A stretch of DNA of 64,000 nt from Shimia sp965227725 (GCF_965227725.1 NZ_CBDDGH010000001.1:682001-746000); one strand, 5' to 3'. Counted from the stretch's first letter, positions 53,652 to 63,234 are shown. Numbers and translations: made by a program. The notes: a model not told the origin generated them from the letters alone.

Positions 53652-53678
53652 CCGCCAGCGCTTAAACTGCGTTGGCGG
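53652..53678. terminator. Hairpin terminator between the polysaccharide operon and the chemoreceptor
   Basis: A 10-bp stem CCGCCAGCGC / GCGTTGGCGG with one G-T pair and a seven-base loop starts just after the glycosyltransferase stop. A T-rich stretch (TTTATTTAT) follows on the minus strand, so it probably terminates the chemoreceptor gene and may also act on the plus-strand operon. Confidence 0.65.
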
Positions 53679-53698
53679 ACCTAATTTCAATCGCGAGC

Positions 53699-55867
53699 TT
53701 AGGCCGCGCTTTTGGCCTGTTTGGCCATAACAAATGCGGTGTCTTGATACTCCTCAGCGTCGTCAAAGGTGGCATCTCCTGCCACAGCGCCACCTTCGAA
53801 GAGGGTGAACTGCCCCACTAAGCGCTCGAGCTCGTCAGCTTCTTCTTTCAAGGTGTGGCAAGTGGTGTTGGCGTTTTGCGCCATCGCGGCGTTTTGCTGT
53901 GTGACCTGATCAAGCTGGGCCACACCGGCGTTGAGCTCCCCAAGACCTGTGGCCTGATCGCTGGAGCCTGCCGCCATCTCCGAAACCAGCTCTGAGATAT
54001 GGCCCACGCGGTGCACGATGTTTTCCAACGCCTTACCTGTTTTGTTCACAAGCTCCACACCATTGCTCACATGATCCGCGCTTTCGCCGATCAACGATTT
54101 GATCTCGGTGGCGGCTTCTGAGGATTTTTGCGCCAGCGCCCGCACTTCAGACGCGACAACCGCAAAACCACTGCCTGCGTCCCCGGCCCGGGCGGCCTCA
54201 ACACCTGCGTTTAGCGCCAAGAGGTTCGTTTGGAAGGCGATGTCGTCAATGACACCAATGTTCTGCGCGATCTGGCCAGACGAGTCTGAGATTTCCGACA
54301 TGGCCTGAACGGCTTGTCTCACCACCTGACCACTTTCGGTCGCCTCAGAACGCGCGCTGTCGGTTGTGTTCTGAACGCCGCGCGCGCCTTCAGCTGCGGC
54401 GCGGACGCTGGCGGTCAGCTCTTCAAGCGCTGCAGAGGTTTCCTCAAGTGTTGCCGCCTGATTTTCACTGCGGCGTGAGAGCTCGAGTGAGGCTTCTGTG
54501 ATGCCTGTTGCGGCATCGCGGATACTGGAGGTGTTGTGTACCACGCTTGCCAGCGTGTCGTTGAGTTTTGCCATTGCACCGCTGAAATCAGTGCGTAGGG
54601 AGGCGTATTCCTCCGGGAATGTCTCACAGAACTTGTAGGTGAGATCCCCTTCGGCCAGACGCTCCAATCCGGCGCTGATCTCTGCGACCACTTTGTCCTG
54701 CTGCGCTTTCAGACGCTCCTGCTCGGATTTGAGCGTATCAGACGCGGCCTGCATATCCAGCGTGTCATGGCGGAATTTATCGAAGGCGCGGGCCAGGCTG
54801 CGCAGCTCACCGCCACCTTCCAAGCCATCGATTTCAGCCTCGTAATTTCCTTTGGAAAAGTCATCGAGCACGGAAACCAAGTATTTAATCCGTCCGATCA
54901 CCCGCTCAAAGGCAATCACAGCAAAGGTCAGCACCAGCAAGGACATAGCCACACCAATCCAAATCAGACTGTTCAGGCTCGCCTGCGCCTCGGCCTCAAT
55001 ACCTTCGGTGAGTGCCGCGACTTCATTTACAAATTCAAGCTCTTTGGCGCGCAGCAGATCGATCCATCGGCTGGAAATCTGAAACCATTCTCCGGCGGTG
55101 ATCGCTAATTCTTCATGTGAACCAAAGCGCGGGATGATCTCGTTCCGCGCGGCTTGCAGCGCCTTGAATTCCCGGCTCGCCAGAAGGTCGGTTTCCCAAG
55201 TGGGTTCTGACAAGACACCGGCGGTTTCATGCATCAAGGAGATCTGTGCGCCCCCAAGCGCAATGTAGCGATTGTGCAAATCCAAGGTGAAACCCTGGCT
55301 CAAGCCAGCGGCGCCTGTGGCGCGCTCCAGCCCGGCGCTTTCCTTGGCCGAGCCGACGAGAGCGCGGGCATGCAAGATGGCCTCAAGTCTGCCACCGGCG
55401 CTTCCGGTCGTTGGCGGGCGCGCCAAATCGATCAGCAGGTTGATGGTGCCCGTATAGAACTTCGCCATCTCCGGTACCGTGGCGGCGGCCCTATCGACCC
55501 GCCCACGCATGTCATCCAAAGCGTCTAACCGGTCTTCGACCTCCGCCATGAGCTGCGCTTTTTCCGTCACCAAGGCAACGACCTCTGCGCGCATTCCCGC
55601 GATCACGTGAGAGGCCTCTTGGCGCTGCGCCTTCAGCTCTTTGGCGAAGTTTTTGCCGCTGGAGGCGATGAAGCCCGCAGAATATCCGCGCTCCTTCTGC
55701 AACTCATGGATCACATCATCGACCAGCGCCTCTTCATGGGTGATCACTGTGATTTCATGGGCCTTTGCGAGAGCGACACGCTGGGCTGTGATGTCTTGGA
55801 ATTTGAGATAGCCTGCATAAACAAAAAGCGGGCCGATAACCAACAGCATGACTAATCTGAGTTTCAT
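53699..55867 (-). CDS. Methyl-accepting chemotaxis protein with NIT sensor domain
   Basis: The 722-residue receptor has an N-terminal membrane segment (about 5-20), a periplasmic all-helical NIT-type domain (about 40-300) with the signature ELQKERGYSAGFIASS, a second TM (about 305-325), HAMP, and a cytoplasmic signalling domain with the conserved hairpin tip IGVIDDIAFQTNLLALNAGVE. NIT domains are associated with nitrate and nitrite sensing, but many members bind other ligands. AGGAC precedes the ATG. No other chemotaxis genes are nearby. Confidence 0.92.
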   Translation of the reverse strand: MKLRLVMLLVIGPLFVYAGYLKFQDITAQRVALAKAHEITVITHEEALVDDVIHELQKERGYSAGFIASSGKNFAKELKAQRQEASHVIAGMRAEVVALVTEKAQLMAEVEDRLDALDDMRGRVDRAAATVPEMAKFYTGTINLLIDLARPPTTGSAGGRLEAILHARALVGSAKESAGLERATGAAGLSQGFTLDLHNRYIALGGAQISLMHETAGVLSEPTWETDLLASREFKALQAARNEIIPRFGSHEELAITAGEWFQISSRWIDLLRAKELEFVNEVAALTEGIEAEAQASLNSLIWIGVAMSLLVLTFAVIAFERVIGRIKYLVSVLDDFSKGNYEAEIDGLEGGGELRSLARAFDKFRHDTLDMQAASDTLKSEQERLKAQQDKVVAEISAGLERLAEGDLTYKFCETFPEEYASLRTDFSGAMAKLNDTLASVVHNTSSIRDAATGITEASLELSRRSENQAATLEETSAALEELTASVRAAAEGARGVQNTTDSARSEATESGQVVRQAVQAMSEISDSSGQIAQNIGVIDDIAFQTNLLALNAGVEAARAGDAGSGFAVVASEVRALAQKSSEAATEIKSLIGESADHVSNGVELVNKTGKALENIVHRVGHISELVSEMAAGSSDQATGLGELNAGVAQLDQVTQQNAAMAQNANTTCHTLKEEADELERLVGQFTLFEGGAVAGDATFDDAEEYQDTAFVMAKQAKSAA

Positions 55868-56256
55868 CGCGGTGTCCTAACCGGGTTCGTTATTTCCTGA
55901 GTGAGGGCACCTTGTGGACCAATAAGCTTACAAGAGTTTAAAGTTGACTGTGCCCTGCGCCTTTTGTGACGTTAGGGCACCCAATGCCCCATATTTAGGC
56001 ATTTTCCGTCGCCTTTCCATGCACTTAACTTGCGAGACATCAACGCTATTGGGGTAGAATCGTTCAGCGCCACCCGCATAGGTCACTACTTAAGAGTGGC
56101 CCTTTGCTCCGAAAAAGCCGCCGGTTGAGACAGCGCCTCAAAGCACGACATACGCTCCCTCCAAGCCAAAGCCGCCCTATCTCCGCATTGGCGCCTTTCT
56201 TTTGTCTGCATTTGGCTGCTAGATTTTGGATTCAAACAATGCGGAAACGCGCGACG
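55868..56256 (+). other. 389-bp intergenic region between chemoreceptor and ATPase genes
   Basis: This divergent spacer should hold the promoters of the chemoreceptor and the BY-kinase-like ATPase. The frame of the ATPase is open back to 56104, but the extra residues are basic and without family character. The motif GGGCACC occurs near 55896 and again near 55974, the second copy followed by AATGCCCC. No clear operator could be named. Confidence 0.35.
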
Positions 56257-57027
56257 ATGAGCTACGATCAAAACCAGTCTTCCCAAGATGCGGACCGCGC
56301 AACGCAACAGAGCCTGCCGGCGCTGCATGACCCAGATGTGTTTTGGGAAAACTTGACCGTCGCGGCACTTAACGACGCGGTTTTGGCGCAGAATCACATG
56401 ATCAGTGCAACGCGGTCACATGAGGCGCATGCCGCCTTTGATATGCTGCGCACCCGCCTGTTGCAGGCCTTAAACGAACATGGCTGGAGCCGGGTGGCGG
56501 TGACCGCCCCAACGCGCGGCTGTGGCAGCAGCTTTGTCAGCGCCAATCTGGCGTTTTCCATGGCGCGTCTTGAAACTGTGCGCACCGTGATGCTGGACAT
56601 GGATTTGCGCGCCCCGAGTTTGGACCAGGCCCTGGGCCTTGATGCGCCGGATTCGATGGCGGATTACCTGAGCGGCACAATTGCCCCGGAAAACTTTCTG
56701 ATCAAAGCGCGCCCCAACCTGGCGCTTGCGCTGAACGACACCCCAAGTGAGGACTCCGCAGAGCTGTTTCAAAATGAAATGACCGGCACCGTTCTGGAGG
56801 AGCTTGAGGAAATGCTCTGCCCGGACCTCATGTTGTTTGACATGCCTCCGGCTCTGGAATTTGACGATGTCCTGGGATTTCTCCCAAATGTGGACGCCGT
56901 TCTGATTGTTGCCGGTGGCGGCGTGTCAACAGCAGAGGACGTGCGCAAGGTCGAGCAGATCCTGTCTGAGGTGAAGCCCATCCTGGGCGTCATGTTGAAC
57001 AAGGCTGACGGGGCGCTGTCTTACTAA
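56257..57027 (+). CDS. CpsD/CapB-like polysaccharide P-loop protein with degenerate Walker A
   Basis: The 256-residue protein resembles the cytoplasmic kinase half of Wzc/ExoP: Walker A region VTAPTRGCGSSFVSANLAFS, the Walker A' motif MLDMDLRAPSLDQALG, Walker B DLMLFDMPP and the VDAVLIVAGGGVSTAEDVR strand. The Walker A lysine that contacts ATP phosphates is replaced by serine (GCGSS instead of GxGKS/T; codon 56527-56529), and the C-terminus lacks a tyrosine cluster. It may regulate rather than phosphorylate. It probably partners the kinase-less Wzz-like protein at 39249-40520. ATG 56257 is preferred; 56239 is an alternative. Confidence 0.82.
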   Translation: MSYDQNQSSQDADRATQQSLPALHDPDVFWENLTVAALNDAVLAQNHMISATRSHEAHAAFDMLRTRLLQALNEHGWSRVAVTAPTRGCGSSFVSANLAFSMARLETVRTVMLDMDLRAPSLDQALGLDAPDSMADYLSGTIAPENFLIKARPNLALALNDTPSEDSAELFQNEMTGTVLEELEEMLCPDLMLFDMPPALEFDDVLGFLPNVDAVLIVAGGGVSTAEDVRKVEQILSEVKPILGVMLNKADGALSY

Positions 57028-57058
57028 GACACACTGAGAACCCGCAGGCGCAGCTCCC

Positions 57059-58147
57059 TTACTGACCGATGAGAAGACGGCGCCAGCGCTTGTCCAAAGC
57101 ATATTTCTTAGGACCGGAAAGAGGCCTCAGTGCGAACATCAAATCGTCAAGGCCCTCCGGCAGCGATGCCTGTGCGATTGCTGCCTGCTCCGCGGACATA
57201 TCCCCCGTAAATGTCTTGGGCGAAAGGATCGCCTGCACATAGTTGGCAAGGGTTTCGGCATTCTCTTTCGACACGATATGGGCCAACAATTCGCCACGAT
57301 GCGCATCGGCCTCCTCGCTCCTGGGCGCAACAAGGACATTGGACCAAATCAGCGAGCCCTCCTTAGGCACCACATAGGTGTAATTCGACTTCGGCGCGTG
57401 CTTTGCCAATGTCAGCCCCACCGTGCTCCAGACCAGACCAAGGCAAGTGTCACCAGAGCTCATTTCCTCCAGCTGCTTGTAGGACACGCGGCGCACATGG
57501 GGCATAATCTCTTTTAGCGCGGCAAATCCCGCATCAAAATCTTCGGTTGTCACCCCATGGGGATCACGCTTCAGATGATGCAAAGCAAGGGAAAAGATCT
57601 CTTGTGGCGAGTCGATTATGGAAATGCCGCAATCAGAGAGCGCTGCCGCGTTTTGAGGGTCAAAGAGCAGATCCCAGCTGTCCAGGGGGGCGTCCGGCAG
57701 GCGCGCGCGGATGGCTTCCACATCCATCACAAGCCCTGTCGTGCCCCAGACATAGGGCACATAGTAGTCTGCCACCCGCGACAGCGCATCAGTTTGCGCA
57801 ACAAAGGCTGACGCTGGTGCCGCCTCCCAGTCGATCGCCACGGGCGTATCGATCGGCATCAAAGCGTCCATGTCAGCCAGACGTTTCACAATCTCGGCGG
57901 GCAGTACTGAGACGTCATAGCCCGTGTTTTGGGCCGCCAGCCGGGCTTCGGCTTCGTCTGGTACCATAAACGTGTCAATCACCAACCCCTCCGGGTGTTC
58001 TTTGACAAAGCTCTCAGAAAACGCATCTGGCGTGCTTGCGCGCCACGTATAAAGCCAAGCGAGTTCTTCGCCCGCTTTCAGTGTCGTGGGGCCTAGACAG
58101 ACCGTGGCTGCCAATCCGAGTGGGCGAAGAAAATGCTTGAAGGTCAT
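57059..58147 (-). CDS. PotD-like ABC substrate-binding protein
   Basis: The 362-residue exported protein (signal peptide cleaved near TTLKAG) has the spermidine/putrescine-binding protein pattern: LAWLYTWRASTPDAFSESF, YDVSVLPAEIVKRLADMDAL and YVPYVWGTTGLVMDVEAI with the Trp-Gly-Thr box. No permease or ATPase genes are near. Its ATG overlaps the end of the hybrid histidine kinase gene (ATGA), so the two are made together and the protein may deliver the kinase's ligand rather than serve transport. Confidence 0.88.
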   Translation of the reverse strand: MTFKHFLRPLGLAATVCLGPTTLKAGEELAWLYTWRASTPDAFSESFVKEHPEGLVIDTFMVPDEAEARLAAQNTGYDVSVLPAEIVKRLADMDALMPIDTPVAIDWEAAPASAFVAQTDALSRVADYYVPYVWGTTGLVMDVEAIRARLPDAPLDSWDLLFDPQNAAALSDCGISIIDSPQEIFSLALHHLKRDPHGVTTEDFDAGFAALKEIMPHVRRVSYKQLEEMSSGDTCLGLVWSTVGLTLAKHAPKSNYTYVVPKEGSLIWSNVLVAPRSEEADAHRGELLAHIVSKENAETLANYVQAILSPKTFTGDMSAEQAAIAQASLPEGLDDLMFALRPLSGPKKYALDKRWRRLLIGQ

Positions 58148-59985
58148 GCGCTGAGATCCTCTCGATCATGCGCCTGTGGCGTGTCAGGCCAATGACGCAG
58201 AAGTTCCGCGACCAAAGCCTCGCGCGTGATCGGTTTTTCAAGGTAGCCACTCATCCCCGCCATCGCGCTGGCATCTGCATGTTCATCCAGCGCATTGGCT
58301 GAAAGACCGACAATCGGCAGGGTTTGGGCGTTGGGAATGCTGAGATCGGCCCGGATCTGGCGGGTGGCTTCCAGCCCATCCATCACGGGCATGCGCACAT
58401 CCATAAGAACCAGATCCGGCATCCAGTCGCGGACAAGTTCGACAGCCTCTTCGCCGTTACCGGCCAAGCGCACTTCGCATCCCAGTTTCTGCAAGAGCTT
58501 TTGTGCCACCATCTGATTGACCCGGTTGTCGTCGGCCACCAGCACAAATTTGTCAAACAGTGCATCTTTGATGACCTGGGGGCGCTCCTTGCGGTGCAGC
58601 GCTTTGGCCACGGGGATAATGAGCGCAAACTCAGACCCCTCGTGCAAGACACTGTGCACATTGATCCGCCCGTTCATGGTCTCTGCGAGACGTTTCACGA
58701 TAGACAGACCAAGGCCGGTGCCACCAAATCGGGTTGTGGTGGAAGTGTCTGCCTGCTCGAACTGATTGAAGATGCGATCCACCGCTTCAGGCGAAATTCC
58801 AATCCCATCGTCTTTCACGGCAATACGCACAAAGCGCGGTGCGCCTTCCGGCCCGGGCATGTCCTCAAGGTGGACGGTGACCTTGCCATTCTCAGTGAAT
58901 TTAACGGCATTGCCCACAAGGTTGCTCAGCACTTGACGGACCGCGCTTGGCGCGGCGTGCAGATACCAGCCAGCATCTGACGGGGACACCGAGACCGAAA
59001 GCTCTACATCGCGCCCGATCGCCTGACCTGAGAACAGGTCGGTGGTTTCGCGACAAAGGGTTTCGAGATCAAAATCCACAAATTCCAGCGTCGATTTGCC
59101 CGCCTCTAGCTTGGAGAGGTCGAGCACATCGTTGATGATTTGAAGCAGATCCCGGCCGCTGGATGAAATCATCCCCAACATGCGCCGTTGTTCTTTGTTC
59201 AGCTGCGTATCAGAAAGTACATCGGCAAGCCCCAGCACGCCATTGAGCGGCGTGCGGATTTCATGGCTCATCGTGGCGAGGAACATGGATTTTGCTTCTG
59301 AGGCAGCTTCGGCTGCGCGCTGGTTGCGTTCGATCTCCATCTGCGCGCCCAGCACATAGCGCTCCATGGGAAGGTGGGCGAACTGGATCGCAATACCCAC
59401 GCCCAAAAGGGTCACCAGCAATGCTGCGAGACCGTAAAGCACTTGATCATCCGCGGCCGCCTCCGCGGCTTCCACCTCTGACTGGCGCACGCGGTTGAAA
59501 AACGGCATGAGACGGAAAGACAGATCAGACGCCAATCTGGCCGCAAGATTGATAGAGGTGTCACTGGCGCTTGCCGCGACCACCACATCGGCCAGATAGA
59601 GAACCTCTTCAAGTTCCATCAACGGATTCATGTTGGGGCGCGTCAGGATGGCCTGCGCATCCGGCGAGAAGCTCTCCACGACGTTTGGTCCTGACAGAGC
59701 GTCAAAGGCCTCTTGCGCGTTGTGGGCCGCACGACGCAGCTGTCCGCGCAAAACGAGATTCTGGCTTTGGCTTTCACCGTCCTGAATTTGATGAAACACA
59801 ACCGACATCTCTGAAAGAGACAGGAGGATGGCATCAATGCGGGTGGTGTTATTGGTCCGCGTTTCCACAGCGTCACGTCCGGAGAGCGCAACCACAAGGG
59901 CAATAAGCGAGGCCACCAGCAGGATGGCCAGCGCCGTCCCACTGCGCAGGCGAAGAAATCTTTTGGTTGTGCGCAGTTGGGCCAT
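58144..59985 (-). CDS. Hybrid sensor histidine kinase with receiver domain
   Basis: The 613-residue protein has TM1 (about 15-35), a periplasmic helical sensor region (about 36-180) and TM2 (about 183-205). The kinase core follows, with the H-box MSHEIRTPLNGVLG, an N-box NLVGNAVKFTENGK and G boxes DDGIGIS and GGTGLGLSIV, then a C-terminal receiver domain with the phospho-acceptor Asp in LVLMDVRMPVMDG. No HPt domain or DNA-binding partner is visible here, so phosphotransfer must go to a protein elsewhere. It is transcribed before and overlaps the PotD-like binding protein gene. Confidence 0.92.
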   Translation of the reverse strand: MAQLRTTKRFLRLRSGTALAILLVASLIALVVALSGRDAVETRTNNTTRIDAILLSLSEMSVVFHQIQDGESQSQNLVLRGQLRRAAHNAQEAFDALSGPNVVESFSPDAQAILTRPNMNPLMELEEVLYLADVVVAASASDTSINLAARLASDLSFRLMPFFNRVRQSEVEAAEAAADDQVLYGLAALLVTLLGVGIAIQFAHLPMERYVLGAQMEIERNQRAAEAASEAKSMFLATMSHEIRTPLNGVLGLADVLSDTQLNKEQRRMLGMISSSGRDLLQIINDVLDLSKLEAGKSTLEFVDFDLETLCRETTDLFSGQAIGRDVELSVSVSPSDAGWYLHAAPSAVRQVLSNLVGNAVKFTENGKVTVHLEDMPGPEGAPRFVRIAVKDDGIGISPEAVDRIFNQFEQADTSTTTRFGGTGLGLSIVKRLAETMNGRINVHSVLHEGSEFALIIPVAKALHRKERPQVIKDALFDKFVLVADDNRVNQMVAQKLLQKLGCEVRLAGNGEEAVELVRDWMPDLVLMDVRMPVMDGLEATRQIRADLSIPNAQTLPIVGLSANALDEHADASAMAGMSGYLEKPITREALVAELLRHWPDTPQAHDREDLSA

Positions 59986-60149
59986 AATCGCTCAGCGGAA
60001 TAGTCGTGGTTTGCAAGCTAACCTGTCAGTGGCAGCGAGTGCTTAAAGAAAGATTAACCATATAGCGCAGAAGTTGTCTGCCACCACAATTTCTCAAACT
60101 TGTGAACGATGCTGGCGTGCATCAATTGCCCGTTGGATTGCAGGGAAAA

Positions 60150-60884
60150 TCAGGTCTCCCGATCCCCCAAACGCTTTGTGAGTTTGGAGATCACAACATA
60201 CAGCAGGACGGACAAAACCCCTAGCGTCAGCATTGCGGCAAACATCAGGTCGGTCTTGGCACGGCCATTGGCCAGAAGCATCAAATAGCCCAGCCCCTTT
60301 GACGCCCCAACCCATTCGCCGATCACAGCGCCAATCGGTGCATAGACCGCCGCCAGCCGCACCCCGGCACCCAAAGAAGGCAGCGCAGCGGGAACGCGAA
60401 TGTGCCAAAGCACACGCGACGGGCTGGCCTGCATGGTTTTGGCAAGGTCGAGATAGCCCGGCGGTGTGCGCATGAGCCCGTCAAAGAAGGCCGAGGTCAC
60501 CGGAAAATAGATGATCAGAACCGCCATCGCGATCTTTGACCACAGCCCGTAGCCGAGCCAGAGCGTCAGGATCGGCGCCAGTGCAAAGACCGGAAGCGCT
60601 TGTGTGAAAACCAGAATGGGCTGCACCAGCAAACGCGCTGTTTTGGATGTGGCAAGCTGCAACGCGGTCAAAATGCCCAGCGCCGTGCCAATTGCGAGAC
60701 CCAGCAGCACTTCTTGGGCGGTGACCAACGTATGCTCTGCAATCACAGCGCGGTTGGTCCACCAGGTTTCCGCCACCAGCATCGGGCCGGGCAGGATGAA
60801 CCGGGGCAGCTCGGTGAGTGAGACAATGGTTTGCCAGACGGCAAGCGCAAAGAGCGTCGCAGCTACGGCCGGAAGGATTTTCAT
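60150..60884 (-). CDS. thiX: Thiamine-precursor ABC transporter permease ThiX
   Basis: This 244-residue inner-membrane permease has about six hydrophobic segments and the EAA-type loop GYLDLAKTMQASPSRVLWHI. It belongs to the SsuC/TauC-like family, and within the thiY-tenA-thiZ context it is ThiX of the hydroxymethylpyrimidine-precursor importer. It overlaps thiZ by four bases and is the last gene of the operon. No clear terminator is seen downstream (59986-60149). Confidence 0.88.
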   Translation of the reverse strand: MKILPAVAATLFALAVWQTIVSLTELPRFILPGPMLVAETWWTNRAVIAEHTLVTAQEVLLGLAIGTALGILTALQLATSKTARLLVQPILVFTQALPVFALAPILTLWLGYGLWSKIAMAVLIIYFPVTSAFFDGLMRTPPGYLDLAKTMQASPSRVLWHIRVPAALPSLGAGVRLAAVYAPIGAVIGEWVGASKGLGYLMLLANGRAKTDLMFAAMLTLGVLSVLLYVVISKLTKRLGDRET

Positions 60885-61609
60885 GCGGCCTGTCCCATCA
60901 ACAAACGCAAGAGATCTGACTGGCAGGTCAGTGTTTCCATCGCCTCCACGGCACGTGGTACGTCGGTTGCGGGTGGCGCAACCGAGGTCAGGCCCGCTGG
61001 CGTCATCACGTGGATGGCATGCCCAAGCCGGGCGGCCTCGCCGGGATCATGCGTGACAACCAAAACCGTGCGACCAGCCAGAAGCTCGACCGCGAGATCC
61101 TGCATGGCTGCGCGGGTTTGCGCATCAAGGGCGGAAAAAGGCTCATCAAGCAGGATGATAGGTTTGTCTTCCATCAAGGTGCGCGCAAGCGCGACCCTTT
61201 GACGTTGGCCACCGGATAGTTCAGAGGGACGTTTGCCGAGATGATCCCGCAAGCCACAGCGATCAAGCAGTCGGGAAAGCCGCGCGTCATCCGCTTTCTG
61301 GCCCCGCAAGCGTGTGCCCAAGGAGATATTTTTCTCAACCGTGGCCCATGGCAAAAGCAAGTCATCCTGCGCCATGTAGGCGATACGATCATCAACACCT
61401 GCGCCATCCGTAGCCGCAATGGTGCCGTCAAAGGCTGCCCCCGTTGGCAAATCGGCCAACAGGCGCAGAACCGTTGTTTTTCCCACACCGGAGCCGCCCA
61501 GAAGGCAGGTCCAGCGCCCGGCATCCAGCGTCAGAGACAGAGGTGCAAAGAGCTGCCGCCCCTCAATGGAGGCCGCGCCCTTAAGCGTGATGCCGGGTGC
61601 GTGGGTCAT
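60881..61609 (-). CDS. thiZ: Thiamine-precursor ABC transporter ATPase ThiZ
   Basis: This 242-residue ABC ATPase has Walker A LGGSGVGKTTVLRLLADLP, the Q-loop MAQDDLLLPWATVEKNI, signature LSGGQRQRVALARTL, Walker B IILLDEPFSALDAQTR and switch VTHDPGEAARLG. The MAQDDLLLPW segment is typical of nitrate/taurine/thiamine-type importers. It overlaps tenA and thiX by four bases each, so the operon is translationally coupled. Confidence 0.9.
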   Translation of the reverse strand: MTHAPGITLKGAASIEGRQLFAPLSLTLDAGRWTCLLGGSGVGKTTVLRLLADLPTGAAFDGTIAATDGAGVDDRIAYMAQDDLLLPWATVEKNISLGTRLRGQKADDARLSRLLDRCGLRDHLGKRPSELSGGQRQRVALARTLMEDKPIILLDEPFSALDAQTRAAMQDLAVELLAGRTVLVVTHDPGEAARLGHAIHVMTPAGLTSVAPPATDVPRAVEAMETLTCQSDLLRLLMGQAA

Positions 61610-62286
61610 CGGGTCAGGCCCATCTGCCAGAAGCTGACTTCCAGCTCTGTTGCCTTGCGGAACTTGTCACACAGCGTCGCAAAACGCGGGCTGTTTGCAT
61701 AGTCTTCCCCGAGGCGGTGTATCAGAGCGCTTTCAAGGAGCTGCCCCACTGCGGCGCAATCGCCTTGTGCGACCTCGCCGGAATAGGTGGCAATCCAGTC
61801 CGCATAGACCTCGGAGGTTTTCTCCTTGGCCAAACGCGCGCCAATCTCGCCATAGCCCATCACACATGGGGCCAGCGCCGCCAGAAGATCGAGCAGATCC
61901 CCGGAGTAGCCAGCCTCAAGCACAAAGCGTGTGTAGGCGAGGTTTTCGGGGCGTTCCGGCGTGGCAAAAAGCTCATCTTGAGGAATCCCTGCCGCCTCGC
62001 AAATACCTACGTGAAGCTTCATTTCCTCTGAAATCAGAGAATTGACGGTGCCCACCGCAGAGAGCATTTCCTCGTAGGTTTCAGATTTCACAACAGCCAG
62101 CGCCCATGCGCGGGAGAAGTGAACCAGAAACACATAGTCCTGACGCAGATAGTGCAAAAACGCTTCGCGCGGCAGGGTGCCATCCTTGAGACCTTCCACG
62201 AAGGCATGGCGGGTGTAGTCCCCCCATGCCTCCCCTGCGGCCTCGCGCATCAGCGCGAAGCCACGACCGTACTCTGGCGCGGTCAT
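61606..62286 (-). CDS. tenA: Thiaminase II / aminopyrimidine aminohydrolase TenA
   Basis: This 226-residue TenA protein hydrolyses aminomethyl-HMP, a thiamine breakdown product, to HMP for reuse. The fold shows the TenA pattern: HAFVEGLKDGTLPREAFLHY near the N-terminus, YLRQDYVFLVHFSRA, and a C-terminal helix bundle with CDKFRKATELEVSFWQMGL (catalytic Glu region). The GYSGDLLDLLAALAPCVMGY block carries the active-site cysteine (Cys in APCVMGYGEIG). Together with ThiXYZ it forms a salvage pathway for environmental pyrimidine. Confidence 0.93.
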   Translation of the reverse strand: MTAPEYGRGFALMREAAGEAWGDYTRHAFVEGLKDGTLPREAFLHYLRQDYVFLVHFSRAWALAVVKSETYEEMLSAVGTVNSLISEEMKLHVGICEAAGIPQDELFATPERPENLAYTRFVLEAGYSGDLLDLLAALAPCVMGYGEIGARLAKEKTSEVYADWIATYSGEVAQGDCAAVGQLLESALIHRLGEDYANSPRFATLCDKFRKATELEVSFWQMGLTR

Positions 62287-63218
62287 TCTGCGGTCACGTC
62301 GATGGTGATGGCATCCACAGGGTTGATGCTGTCGATCATACCGCTGTCATGCAGGAACTGCTCAAAGCGCGCATAACGACCAGCGTCATAGCCTGCAGGG
62401 CGCAGTGCGAAACGTGGCAGGGTGTCGACCCAAGCGCGCGCGTTCAGTTCGTCCTGAAGCTCGGTGGAGGTGGATGCGAAGATTTCCCAGCTTTTTTGCG
62501 GGTTGTTCACGATGTACTGGGTCGCCTTTTCGGTCGCCGCAATGAAACGCGCCACTTTGTCGGCATCCATGGTTTCAGGGTTGGCCACATAGATCAGCTC
62601 GTCATAAGACGGTACGCCCTCTTCTTCGATGTAGAAGCAGGTGCCCGGCGCGCCTTCGATGTCCATCTGGTTGAGCTCGAAGTTGCGGTAAGCGCCGATC
62701 ACAGCATCCACCTGACCGGACATCAGCGATGGGGACAGCGAAAAGTTCACATTGACCAGCTCAATGTCATCGGTCGTGACGCCATATTTGCCCAGCACTG
62801 CGCCAAGCACGGCCTCTTCGACACCAGCCACGGAGAAGCCAACCTTCTTACCCTTCAGATCGGCAGGGGATTTGATTGGACCATCTTTCAGAACCAGCAG
62901 GCAGTTCAACGGGGTAGCCACGAGCGTGCCAACCCGCTTGAGTGGCAGGCCTTCGTGGATCTGCAGGTGCAGCTGCGGCTGATAGGAAACCGCGAGATCA
63001 GCCTGGCCAGCAGCCACAAGGCGCGGCGGCATGGAGGGGTCAGCCGGTGGGATCACCTCAACCTCAAGCCCCTGCTCGGCAAAATAGCCGTTCTCTTCGG
63101 CGATGATGATCGGGCCGTGGTCGGGGTTTACAAACCAGTCCAGCAGCAGGGTCATCTTGTCTGCGGCAAAGCTTGGGGTGGCGGCCAACATGGCCAGGGC
63201 AGTCACTAGGTGCTTCAT
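62283..63218 (-). CDS. thiY: Thiamine-precursor substrate-binding protein ThiY
   Basis: The 311-residue exported protein (signal peptide ending ATPSFAAD) belongs to the NMT1/THI5-like binding proteins: MTLLLDWFVNPDHGPIIIA, ENGYFAEQGLEVE and ADLAVSYQPQLHL. ThiY captures formylaminopyrimidine-type thiamine precursors for ThiXZ. The ATG at 63218 has GAGAGGGAGAC upstream; the open frame runs further but without coding character. It overlaps tenA by four bases and follows thiF by 16 bp. Confidence 0.9.
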   Translation of the reverse strand: MKHLVTALAMLAATPSFAADKMTLLLDWFVNPDHGPIIIAEENGYFAEQGLEVEVIPPADPSMPPRLVAAGQADLAVSYQPQLHLQIHEGLPLKRVGTLVATPLNCLLVLKDGPIKSPADLKGKKVGFSVAGVEEAVLGAVLGKYGVTTDDIELVNVNFSLSPSLMSGQVDAVIGAYRNFELNQMDIEGAPGTCFYIEEEGVPSYDELIYVANPETMDADKVARFIAATEKATQYIVNNPQKSWEIFASTSTELQDELNARAWVDTLPRFALRPAGYDAGRYARFEQFLHDSGMIDSINPVDAITIDVTAE

Positions 63219-63234
63219 GCGTCTCCCTCTCGAG

